Assembly: GCA_046726375.1 (NCBI GenBank)
Contig: JBKPAJ010000001.1
Span: forward strand, 1 to 64,000
DNA: 64,000 bases
Direction of reading: 5' to 3'
Source of the DNA: DASPWV01 sp046726375
Lineage (GTDB): Bacteria > Acidobacteriota > Vicinamibacteria > Vicinamibacterales > UBA2999
The first letter of the stretch is position 1. The number at the start of each line of letters is the position of its first letter. The translations under genes and the position numbers were made by a program. The notes under the pieces are model-generated. The model saw only the letters and a program-made list of their open reading frames with translations, had not been told where the DNA came from and did no database searches. Positions 43,816-51,637 of the stretch are shown piece after piece.

Positions 43816-44486
43816 AGTGGCTGGTCGGTCAGGATGTAGCCGACACCGCGGATCGTGTGGATCAATGGCGTCGGCGAATCCTTGTCGATCTTGTTGCGGA
43901 GCGCGTTGATGTGCACTTCCACGACGTTGCTGACGCTGTCGAAATGAATGTCCCAAACGTGCTCGATGATCAGCGATCGCGGCAGCGGCCGGCCGCTGTT
44001 GCGCATGAGGTACTCGAGCAGCGCGTACTCTTTGGGTTTGAGCGCAATCCGCCGCTCGCCGCGTCGTACGGTGTGTTTGATGGTGTCGAGCTCGAGGTCC
44101 GCGACACGCAGCACGTTCTCCCGCGGTCCCCCCCGCCGCAGTAACGCACGCAAACGCGCCGAGAGTTCCGCGAGCGCAAACGGCTTCACCATGTAGTCAT
44201 CGGCGCCGCTGTCGAGGCCGGTCACGCGCTCGTCGACGGACCCTCTCGCGGTGAGCATCAGCACCGCGAGCGACGGTTTACGCGCACGGATGTCGCGCAG
44301 TACCTCGAATCCCGATCGGCCGGGAAGCATCAGATCGAGGACCACGGCGTCGTAATCGATGACCTGCGCCTGCTCGCCGGCCGCTCGGCCATCGTGCAGC
44401 ACGTCCACGGCATACCCTTCCTGCTGCAGCCCGCTCTGGATGAACGCGGCGACTTTCCGGTCGTCTTCGATGACGAGAACGCGCAT
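43812..44486 (-). CDS. OmpR-family response regulator of the mprF operon
   Basis: 224 aa, starting at the ATG at 44486, 2 bp after the mprF stop codon. The frame runs on upstream inside mprF, but MRVLVIEDDRKVAAFIQ is the normal receiver start. Acidic D8/D9, phospho-acceptor D51 (AVVLDLMLPGRSGFEVL), K101. Trans_reg_C winged helix at about 125-220 (LKPKEYALLEYLMRNSGRPL, NVVEVHINALRNKIDKD, IHTIRGVGYILTD). Coupled to the kinase by ATGA. Confidence 0.95.
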   Translation of the reverse strand: MRVLVIEDDRKVAAFIQSGLQQEGYAVDVLHDGRAAGEQAQVIDYDAVVLDLMLPGRSGFEVLRDIRARKPSLAVLMLTARGSVDERVTGLDSGADDYMVKPFALAELSARLRALLRRGGPRENVLRVADLELDTIKHTVRRGERRIALKPKEYALLEYLMRNSGRPLPRSLIIEHVWDIHFDSVSNVVEVHINALRNKIDKDSPTPLIHTIRGVGYILTDQPL

Positions 44487-44488
44487 CA

Positions 44489-47038
44489 CTATTTCAGGAA
44501 GATGCGCGCGTAGCCGCCGGAGACGAGCGCCGCGACGTCGGCGAGGATGCGCGGCAACCTGAAACCTCCAGCGTGCGCAAGGTAGCGCGGCTGCCACACG
44601 GGATGGAACTTCGCTTTGAATGCGCGCAAGCCCTGGAAGTTGTAAACCGCCTCGCCGTGCTCGTAGAGGAAAGACGCCAGTCTGCTCCACAAGGGTGCGA
44701 TCGGCGATTGTTCAAAGCCCGAGAGCGGCGCCATGCCGAGCGAGAACCACTGATAGCGCTGCTGCTGTCCCCAAAGAATGGTATGCACGATCAGCGCCTC
44801 CATCACGTCGCGGGGTGCATCGTGACGAAACCGCATGAGGTCAATCGACAACTCCACGTTCCGCGGGCCAGGCCACAAGTTCGCGAACGCCAGGACGCGG
44901 CCGTCCTGTTCGACAATCGCGATGGGAAAGCGGGCGACGTAATCCTCGCGAAAGAATCCAAGCGAGAAGCCTTTTTCCGCGCCGGCATGGTGCCCGAGCC
45001 AATCGTCGGAAATCGTGCGCAACTCGGCCATGCGGCCGCTGACATCATGAGGTGCGACGACGCGAAATCGGGCATCTGATTTTTCCAGCCGCTTGATCGC
45101 CTGGCGCTGTTTCTTCCACTGTCCTCCCTCCAGTGTGAAGGCGTTCAGATCGACGAGCGCCTCCTCGCCGAGCTTGAGGAACGTGAGACCAAAGTCTGCA
45201 TACCGATGAAGGTGTTCTTTCCCAACCTGATAAAACACCGGCACACCGCCGAAATCGTCGCACCGTTCGAGGAACAGGCGAATGAGCGGTCCGAAGCGCT
45301 GGGGCGCCCCCACCGGGTCGCCAAGCGCGACCCACGATCGGCCTTGCACGCCGTACATGACGAACCCGGCGCCCTGGTCATCGAAGATGAGACCCTTGTC
45401 GCGCAGGTACACCAGGTTCGGCATTGTGGACGTCTGCGTGTCGATGGCCGCCTGCGCGCGCTGCAGCTCGGCATCGCTCGGGACCGTCACCTGATGCGGA
45501 GCGTGCCGGACGAGACGCGCCGCCGCAAACAGCAACACCGCAACTGCCGCACCGACTGACGCCCTCATCGCACGCGGCGCTTCGCCGTGGAGCTCGAACT
45601 GCCACCACAGCTCATTCGAGTACTCGACGTGCTTGAACGCAAACACGGCCAGCCAGAACGAAGCGGCGACAGCGCCGGTCACTGCGACAATCCATTCCGG
45701 CGAAAAACGCGTGTCGAGGAGCGCGGTGCGCCGATCGAAGGCAGGCCGTGCGCGCAGGAGCACGAGCAGAACGACAGCGAGAACGATCGCCTCTTCGTAG
45801 TCCGCGCCTTTGAGGAGCGACGCGCTGATGCCGACCGCGATCAGAAGCACACTGAGAAAATAGGCCGCATCGAGACGCCGGGCGAGCCCCTGTGAGAGCA
45901 GCAGCAAGCCTGCGCCCACGATGCTGCCGAGGAAATGCGATGCCTCGATCACGCCGAGCGGAATGACGCGGTCCAACAGGCTCAGACGACCGGCGGCGGC
46001 GGGTGTCGCACCGGAGAACAACAAGACGACACCAGCGAAAAAGGTGAACACCGACAAGAGCCGGGGCGTGAGTTGCTCGCTGAGCCAGCCAAACACGGCG
46101 CCGAGGCGAGCAGCGTCAGATCGCCGCTGCCGCAATTCATCGGCTACCAGCACCAGGACCGCCACGAGCAGCGGCAATAGGTAATAAACGACGCGGAAGA
46201 GGATCAGCGCCGGAAGGACTGTCGTCGAATCCGCAAACGGCCGCAGCAACAACACCATCAGCGTTTCAAACACCCCGACGCCCCCAGGCACATGGCTGAC
46301 GAGCGCAAGCAGCTGCGCTCCTGTAAACGACGCGACGAGTGTCCCGAAGGGGACAGCGTGCGGCGGCAAAATCACGTAGAGAACTGCGGCTGCTACGATC
46401 CAATCCGTGAGCGACAGCAGCAGCTGCGCAACGGCAATACGGGCCGTCGGCAGCGACACGACCAACCGTTTGATACGAATCGGCCCGAGCCGCATCGCCG
46501 CGGCAACGACGTACGCGATGCCGGCGAGCATGAGACCTGCTCCGATCGTCGCGATCGCTGCCGGTGCGAGGCCGCCGACAACGTCGGGCAGTCTCAGCAT
46601 CCACAAGCTGAAGCCGCCCAACACCAGCAGTCCCAGCCAGAACGTCGTCACGTACGAAATCACAAGAAGCGAGAGCTCTTCGGCGCTCAAGCCCCAACGG
46701 GTGTAGAACCGGTAGCGGACCGATGCGCCAGAAAGCGCCGCAAACCCGATGTTGTTGGCAATCGCATAAGCAAGAAACGAGGCGAGCGCCACGCGTCGCC
46801 ACGGCAGCTTTCGTTTGACGTAGGCCAGGGCGAGAAAGTCGTAACCGGTGAGGATCGCGTAATTCACTGCTGTCAACGTGGCCGCAAGTGCCAGCCGCGC
46901 GCGCGGGAGCGCGGTGACATTCGCGCTCAGGGCACGCCAGCTCATCGCGCCTAATTCCGTGCGCAGGACCTCGAGTGCGGCGACGAACAGCGCGAGCCCG
47001 ACGACGGCAGGCAGCGCATTCCGGAGACGCTCTCCCAT
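44489..47038 (-). CDS. mprF: Bifunctional lysyl-phosphatidylglycerol synthetase/flippase
   Basis: 849 aa. The first 530 residues hold about 13-14 membrane helices: the flippase part (LAYAIANNIGFAALSGASVR, LLALVSHVPGGVGVFETLM). The C-terminal 300 residues form the soluble synthetase (DUF2156): YLRDKGLIFDDQGAGFVMYG, SWVALGDPVGAPQRFGPLI, EKGFSLGFFREDYVARFPIA, MAPLSGFEQSPIAPLWSRL, YNFQGLRAFKAKFHPVWQPR. It adds lysine (or alanine) from tRNA to phosphatidylglycerol and moves the product outward, giving resistance to cationic peptides. Nine bp separate it from acvB upstream and 2 bp from the regulator downstream. Confidence 0.96.
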   Translation of the reverse strand: MGERLRNALPAVVGLALFVAALEVLRTELGAMSWRALSANVTALPRARLALAATLTAVNYAILTGYDFLALAYVKRKLPWRRVALASFLAYAIANNIGFAALSGASVRYRFYTRWGLSAEELSLLVISYVTTFWLGLLVLGGFSLWMLRLPDVVGGLAPAAIATIGAGLMLAGIAYVVAAAMRLGPIRIKRLVVSLPTARIAVAQLLLSLTDWIVAAAVLYVILPPHAVPFGTLVASFTGAQLLALVSHVPGGVGVFETLMVLLLRPFADSTTVLPALILFRVVYYLLPLLVAVLVLVADELRQRRSDAARLGAVFGWLSEQLTPRLLSVFTFFAGVVLLFSGATPAAAGRLSLLDRVIPLGVIEASHFLGSIVGAGLLLLSQGLARRLDAAYFLSVLLIAVGISASLLKGADYEEAIVLAVVLLVLLRARPAFDRRTALLDTRFSPEWIVAVTGAVAASFWLAVFAFKHVEYSNELWWQFELHGEAPRAMRASVGAAVAVLLFAAARLVRHAPHQVTVPSDAELQRAQAAIDTQTSTMPNLVYLRDKGLIFDDQGAGFVMYGVQGRSWVALGDPVGAPQRFGPLIRLFLERCDDFGGVPVFYQVGKEHLHRYADFGLTFLKLGEEALVDLNAFTLEGGQWKKQRQAIKRLEKSDARFRVVAPHDVSGRMAELRTISDDWLGHHAGAEKGFSLGFFREDYVARFPIAIVEQDGRVLAFANLWPGPRNVELSIDLMRFRHDAPRDVMEALIVHTILWGQQQRYQWFSLGMAPLSGFEQSPIAPLWSRLASFLYEHGEAVYNFQGLRAFKAKFHPVWQPRYLAHAGGFRLPRILADVAALVSGGYARIFLK

Positions 47039-47047
47039 AGGCGATGT

Positions 47048-47821
47048 TCAGCGCGGCGCCACCGAGAGCACCCATGCGATCGCGTCGAGCAATCGCGCTT
47101 CGAACGCCGTCTGGTTGTCGCTGAAGCGATGATTCGATGCGTCAACGATCCAGAACCGTTTGGGTTGGCGTGCGTTGGCCAGCACCCGTTGCGCTTCGTC
47201 GAGCGACACATACTCGTCGTGGCGGGAATGAATCGCCGCGAGCGGCAGCGGTGCAACGTTGGCGACAACGGCAGCCGCGCTGAAGGTCGGTTCCGCCGGC
47301 GTGCGATGCGTCAAGTAGATTAACGAATCCTTCCAGCGCCAGCCCAGCTCGTTGAGATCCGGCAGGCCAAGGGCGATCACGCCGCGAATCGCCGACTTCG
47401 TCTGTGGATCGGTGGCGGCAAGGACAGACAACCCGGCTCCCTCCGACACCCCGATCAAAATCGGCTTCTTGCCAGTGATGCGAGTGGCGACCTCGGCGAG
47501 CACCTTGTAATCAGCGGGCTCGTCACCTGGCCGCAAAACGCCGGCGCTCGTCGTAAAGGCTGAGAGATACGCCTTCACATCGAATCCGACCACAAAAAAT
47601 CCGCGCTGCCGGAGGAATGAGGCCACTTCCGGCGCGAGGTGAATCCATCCACCGTCACCGCTGGAGATCACAACCGGTTGGCCTGACGTTGGACCTTCGA
47701 AGACGAGTCGTTGCGGATGTCCTCGGAGAAGCACCGTGTCGGGCGCTTGCGCGGACAAGCGTCCCCCGGCCGCGAGCGCGAGGCATGCAAGGACGCCGAT
47801 GAAACGAACCCGCTGGGGCAC
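47048..47821 (-). CDS. AcvB/VirJ-like periplasmic hydrolase, probable lysyl-phosphatidylglycerol hydrolase
   Basis: 257 aa with a signal peptide to about 24 (LACLALAAGGRLSA). The VirJ/AcvB hallmark SGDGGW stands at 54-59; the alpha/beta-hydrolase triad is Ser126 (LIGVSEGAGL), Asp202 (HSRHDEYVS) and His231 (DASNHRFSD). In Agrobacterium and Rhizobium AcvB removes lysine from lysyl-PG and is encoded next to the mprF homologue lpiA. The same pairing is seen here, 9 bp apart. GTG start with AAGGAAGG before it. It opens the four-gene operon. Confidence 0.88.
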   Translation of the reverse strand: MPQRVRFIGVLACLALAAGGRLSAQAPDTVLLRGHPQRLVFEGPTSGQPVVISSGDGGWIHLAPEVASFLRQRGFFVVGFDVKAYLSAFTTSAGVLRPGDEPADYKVLAEVATRITGKKPILIGVSEGAGLSVLAATDPQTKSAIRGVIALGLPDLNELGWRWKDSLIYLTHRTPAEPTFSAAAVVANVAPLPLAAIHSRHDEYVSLDEAQRVLANARQPKRFWIVDASNHRFSDNQTAFEARLLDAIAWVLSVAPR

Positions 47822-47904
47822 GACCGGCCTTCCTTCGTTATATCAAGGACGCACGCGCAAGCCGAGCGGCTGTGTCCTGCGTCAGAATGGATCGGAGGCA
47901 CAGG

Positions 47905-48483
47905 ATGCGCATTGCTATTGCCCTCGCCGTCCTGTTTGCGTGTACTGTTCACATTGCGGCCGAGCAACAACGGATACCCCCCGGCGAGCTGTATCGCGGA
48001 CCATTCGTCTCTACACGCTTCGTCACGCTCGTTGAGCCACAGAAAGGGTTACCGTTAGGGTTCTCGGGGGCCATGTTCGGTTCCATCTCTACTCGCACAC
48101 CGGGGTTGACTCCGGAGACAGTGTTTGAAACAACCATGCGGTCGCGAACAGTCCGGCCGGTTCCGATTTCCGGTATTACGCTCCGCATGGCGTTTGGGCC
48201 AACAACGGATGGCATGATGACGTTTCGCTTGCGGCCACGCGTCAGCGATTATCTCGAGGCCCCGCCGTTGCCCAGGTTGACGCTCGATAGGCCGGCCATA
48301 GTGTTACGCTTCGCCATCGCCGAAGAAGATCCAGCGCCAGGTCTCCTCATCATGTCGTCGACGATGAAGCTCGTGTTCACGCTCGAACGCATTGACAGCG
48401 ACGAAGGAACACCCATTTTCGAAAACCCGGACGCAACTGAGTTGTTGTGGGATGCGTTAGGGAGGCCGAGGCTCAGTCAGTGA
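47905..48483 (+). CDS. Secreted protein of unknown function
   Basis: 192 aa from the ATG at 47905, with GGAGG 7 nt upstream and a signal peptide (IAIALAVLFACTVHIAA). The body is beta-rich (PFVSTRFVTLVEPQ, TLRMAFGPTTDGMMTFRLRP, MKLVFTLERIDSDEG) without motifs that I recognise. Divergent from the acvB operon. A GGAGATTT word tract begins directly after its stop. Confidence 0.65.
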   Translation: MRIAIALAVLFACTVHIAAEQQRIPPGELYRGPFVSTRFVTLVEPQKGLPLGFSGAMFGSISTRTPGLTPETVFETTMRSRTVRPVPISGITLRMAFGPTTDGMMTFRLRPRVSDYLEAPPLPRLTLDRPAIVLRFAIAEEDPAPGLLIMSSTMKLVFTLERIDSDEGTPIFENPDATELLWDALGRPRLSQ

Positions 48484-48633
48484 ATCCTGAATCTGGAGAC
48501 TTCGAGATCTGGAGATTTGGAGTAGATCTGGACATCTGGAGATTTGAAAATCGGGAGATTTGAAAATCTGGAGATTTCAAAATCTGCCAGATTTGAAAAT
48601 TTGGGGATTTCAAAATCTGCAGATTTGAAGATC
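48482..48633. repeat. Left part of the GGAGATTTGAAAATCT word tract (split by IS630)
   Basis: TCTGGAGATTTG, GGAGATTTGAAAATC and TTTCAAAATCTGC words recur about ten times. The tract continues after the IS element, at 49775. Confidence 0.85.
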
Positions 48634-49774
48634 TAGTGTGGTGTAACGTAAATAGCTTTACAATGACCCACAGACCGCGTATGCTGCGCGTCATGTGGAA
48701 GCCCGCGGCGCCCTTGCCCCTCACGGCGACGCAACGAGCCGATCTCGAGGCGCTGGTCCACAGTGGCAAAACGCCGCAGCGGGTAGCCGCGCGCGCGCTG
48801 ATCGTGCTCGCGGCGGGCAGTGGGCAAGCGATCAATGCGATCGCGAAAGAGTTCCAGGTCAGTCGGCCTACGGTGTATCTCTGGCGCGAGCGTTTTGAAC
48901 GGGCGGGCGTGCTGGGCCTCGTGAAAGACGCGCCCCGACCGGGACGTCGGAAGGCGTTGCCCCCGAAAAAGATCCAAGCGATCGTGGACGCCACGTTGCA
49001 CACCACGCCGCCGGATGCGACGCACTGGAGCGTGCGCACCATGGCCAAGGCCCAGGGCGTCAGTCACGCGATCGTGCATCGGATCTGGACCGCGCATGGC
49101 TTGCAGCCCCACCGGGTCGAGACCTTCAAACTCAGTCGCGATCCTGATTTCGTCCTGAAGCTGCGCGACGTCGTCGGCGTGTACCTGCATCCGCCGGACA
49201 AGGCGCTGGTCTTTTGCGTGGATGAGAAGCCCCAGGTGCAAGCGCTCGATCGTACCGAGCCGGTGCTGCCGCTGCGCCCCGGGATTCCCGCGCGGCAGAC
49301 GCATGACTACGTGCGCCATGGCACGACGAATCTGTTTGCCGCGCTCAACATCCTCGATGGCACCGTGCTCGCCCGCTGCGCGCCGCGTAAACGGCACACC
49401 GAGTTCTTGGCCTTCCTCGAGCAGTTGGATCGGTCGGTGCCGAAGCGCCGCGAGATTCACCTCATTCTCGACAACTACAGCACACATCGCCATCCCAACG
49501 TGGAGGCGTGGTTCGCGGCCCGCCCCCGGTATCGCCGCCACTTCGTGCCGACGAGTGCGTCGTGGCTGAACCTGGTGGAACGCTGGTTTGCCGAGATCAC
49601 GCGCAAGCGGATTCGCCGCGGCACGTTTCGCAGCCTGCCCGATCTGATCCACGCCATTGAAGAGTACGTGACGCATCACAACCGACACGCGGAGCCGTTC
49701 ATGTGGACCGCCACTGCCGCGAGCATCTTGAAGAAGGTGCGTCATTGTAAAGAAGCGTTAGAGACAGCACACTA
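48634..49774 (+). mobile_element. IS630-family insertion sequence, complete, TA target duplication
   Basis: The element is bounded by TA on both sides (48634-48635 and 49773-49774). Its ends are related inverted repeats: left TAGTGTGGTGTAAC...CTTTACAATGAC and right, read inward, TAGTGTGCTGTCTC...CTTTACAATGAC. It carries one transposase gene. Removing it restores GAAGATC-TA-GAGATTTG, which also exists intact at 49815-49830, so the target was a repeat word of the surrounding tract. Confidence 0.92.
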
Positions 49775-49775
49775 G
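48663..49775 (+). CDS. IS630-family transposase
   Basis: 370 aa. N-terminal helix-turn-helix (INAIAKEFQVSRPTVYLWRE) and second HTH (MAKAQGVSHAIVHRIWTAHG), then the DDE domain: first Asp in LVFCVDEKPQVQAL, second in IHLILDNYSTHRHPNV, Glu in SWLNLVERWFAEITRKRIR. The frame opens at a GTG at 48636, right at the IS end; the ATG at 48663 is the likely start. The TAG stop is made of the TA target duplication plus the first flanking host base (G), so the gene has no stop of its own. It looks full-length and active. Confidence 0.95.
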   Translation: MTHRPRMLRVMWKPAAPLPLTATQRADLEALVHSGKTPQRVAARALIVLAAGSGQAINAIAKEFQVSRPTVYLWRERFERAGVLGLVKDAPRPGRRKALPPKKIQAIVDATLHTTPPDATHWSVRTMAKAQGVSHAIVHRIWTAHGLQPHRVETFKLSRDPDFVLKLRDVVGVYLHPPDKALVFCVDEKPQVQALDRTEPVLPLRPGIPARQTHDYVRHGTTNLFAALNILDGTVLARCAPRKRHTEFLAFLEQLDRSVPKRREIHLILDNYSTHRHPNVEAWFAARPRYRRHFVPTSASWLNLVERWFAEITRKRIRRGTFRSLPDLIHAIEEYVTHHNRHAEPFMWTATAASILKKVRHCKEALETAH

Positions 49776-49919
49776 AGATTTGCAATGTGTGGATTTGAAA
49801 ATCTGGGAGATTTGAAGATCTAGAGATTTGAAAAATGTGTAGATTTGAAAACATGGAAATTTTCGAATTTCCAAATCTTCAACTCGACTCCACATCTCCA
49901 CATCTCCAAATCTCTAGAT
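49775..49919. repeat. Right part of the GGAGATTTGAAAATCT word tract with hairpin tip and inverted arm
   Basis: Words such as GAGATTTGAAAA repeat to 49850. The tip is GGAAATT-TTCG-AATTTCC (49855-49872), a 7-bp stem with a UUCG-type loop. The complement then repeats: AAATCTTCAACTC, CACATCTCCACATCTCCAAA, ending at the start codon of the antiporter gene. Confidence 0.85.
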
Positions 49920-51003
49920 GAATGTCCTCCGCCGCTATCCCCTCTCCGTTCTTCTGATTTTCGTTCCGATTGCCATCGCGCTCTGGTTCACCACCCCCGA
50001 GCGCCACACGCTCGTCTTCTTCGCGGCGGTACTCGGCATCGTTCCAATGGCCGGCTTCATGGGCTCGGCGACCGAGGAACTCGCCGAGCATCTCGGCGGC
50101 GGCATTGGCGGCTTGCTCAACGCCACGTTTGGCAACGCGGCGGAATTAATCATTGCGGCGCTCGCGCTTCGCGAAGGCCTGCCCGATCTCGTCAAAGCCT
50201 CGCTCACCGGATCGATCATCGGCAACGTGCTGCTCGTGTTCGGCGCGGCGGCGTTTGCCGGTGGGATGACCCATCGCGTTCAACACTTCAACCGCACGGC
50301 GTCGGCGCACGGCACGACGATGTTAATGCTGAGTGTGATTGGGCTCGTGGTGCCGGCGGTGTTCCACGCGCTCTCGGGCGGCGCCTTTGCCGCGCGCGAG
50401 CTCGAGCTCGATACCGCGATCGCCGTGGTGTTGTTTCTCACTTATTGCATCAGCATGGTGTTTACGCTCAGCACGCATCGCGACCTCTACGGCGTGGTCC
50501 ACGGCCCGCACGCAGGCCACGGCCACGCCCATAAGCGCAACATCCGCGGGCCGGTGTTGATGCTGCTGGCGTCTACCGTGGCCGTTGCGGTCATGAGCGA
50601 GCTGCTCGTGGGCGCGGTATCGGAAGCGGCGCACGATCTCGGCATGTCGGAGCTCTTTGTCGGCGTGGTCGTGATTGCGCTCATCGGCAACGCGGCGGAA
50701 CACTACTCGGCGGTCACGCTCGCGGCGAAAAACGACATGGATGCCGCCATCAGCATCGCTGTGGGATCGTCCACGCAGATCGCGCTCTTCGTCGCCCCGG
50801 CGCTGGTGTTTCTGAGTTACGCGATCGCGCCGCACCCGATGGATCTCGTCTTCACCACGTTCGAGATTGTCGCGATCGGGCTCGCAGTGATCAGTATTGC
50901 GCTCATCGCGCATGACGGCGAGACGCATTGGATGGAAGGCGTTCAGCTGCTGGCGGTGTACGTGATTCTCTCGCTCGGATTTTATTACCTGCCGGCGCGC
51001 TGA
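49918..51003 (+). CDS. cax: Calcium/proton antiporter, CaCA family
   Basis: 361 aa, about 11 membrane helices. The two Cax signature repeats are intact: GNAAE at 72-76 (NATFGNAAELIIAAL) and 257-261 (ALIGNAAEHYSAVT), with Ser/Gly-rich loops after each. A His-rich loop (VVHGPHAGHGHAHK, 193-206) lies between the halves and could bind metal. Exports Ca2+ in exchange for protons. The word tract runs right up to the ATG, so no ribosome site is visible; the mRNA 5' region would be the right arm of the hairpin. Confidence 0.95.
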   Translation: MNVLRRYPLSVLLIFVPIAIALWFTTPERHTLVFFAAVLGIVPMAGFMGSATEELAEHLGGGIGGLLNATFGNAAELIIAALALREGLPDLVKASLTGSIIGNVLLVFGAAAFAGGMTHRVQHFNRTASAHGTTMLMLSVIGLVVPAVFHALSGGAFAARELELDTAIAVVLFLTYCISMVFTLSTHRDLYGVVHGPHAGHGHAHKRNIRGPVLMLLASTVAVAVMSELLVGAVSEAAHDLGMSELFVGVVVIALIGNAAEHYSAVTLAAKNDMDAAISIAVGSSTQIALFVAPALVFLSYAIAPHPMDLVFTTFEIVAIGLAVISIALIAHDGETHWMEGVQLLAVYVILSLGFYYLPAR

Positions 51004-51062
51004 CCAGCCTTCGCTGGCGTAAATTCTGGCGGGCTTCGGCGGGGCTAGCGTTCTGCGTTCGT

Positions 51063-51107
51063 CATTCTTCATTCTTCAATCTTCATTCTTCATTCTTCAT
51101 TCTTCAT
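51063..51107. repeat. Heptamer tandem repeat CATTCTT
   Basis: Six copies of CATTCTT (one as CAATCTT) in exact 7-nt phase, like the short tandem repeats of cyanobacteria. On the minus strand the last copy supplies the TGA stop of the GNAT gene. The rest of 51004-51062 holds nothing clear apart from a small hairpin CCAGC-CTTC-GCTGG at the antiporter stop. Confidence 0.9.
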
Positions 51108-51604
51108 GCCCCCCCCAGCTCCCTCGTCATCTCCACCATCGTTCTCCTGAAACCCAGACGCGTGAACAGCTGCTGCGCGCCCACATTCCCTTCCGCCGTG
51201 CACAACACCATGCGCTGCATGCCGCGGCTCGCCAGCCACTCCGCCGCTGCCGCCATCAGGCGTGACGCGAGACCGCGGCGCCGCCCGCGCTCGTCCACGA
51301 CGATGTCGTGGACGAAGCCCGCCTCATCGCGGAGCTCCTTCCACGACTGCGGCTCGATGCCCGCGTAGACGTAACCGATCACGTCCCCGCCCTGCTCCGC
51401 AACAAAGACCGCAACGTCCGGCTCGCGCAATTGCGTGCCGAGAAACCACGCATAGCCGCCCTCGGGATCGTCTCCCGGGGACATAAAGCGTTGCTGGTCG
51501 AGCTCGTAATGCGCGCGCATGAGCAGCGCGCCCAGGCGGCCGAGCGCGGGCAGGTCGGCGTCTACCGCCCGCCGAATAACGGGTTCCGGTCGATTGCTTG
51601 ACAT
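51104..51604 (-). CDS. GNAT-family N-acetyltransferase
   Basis: 166 aa from the ATG at 51604; another ATG lies 27 bp upstream. Acetyl-CoA binding motif A is DIVVDERGRRRGLASRLMAA and motif B MVLCTAEGNVGAQQLFTRLG, followed by FRRTMVEM. Central strand VAVFVAEQGGDVIGYVYAG. Substrate unknown; small-molecule or peptide N-acetylation. Divergent from the malate synthase gene with about 30 bp between. Its stop codon lies in the CATTCTT repeat. Confidence 0.9.
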   Translation of the reverse strand: MSSNRPEPVIRRAVDADLPALGRLGALLMRAHYELDQQRFMSPGDDPEGGYAWFLGTQLREPDVAVFVAEQGGDVIGYVYAGIEPQSWKELRDEAGFVHDIVVDERGRRRGLASRLMAAAAEWLASRGMQRMVLCTAEGNVGAQQLFTRLGFRRTMVEMTRELGGA

Positions 51605-51637
51605 ACCCACGAGCCTTGTCGAAGGATCCATGACTCC

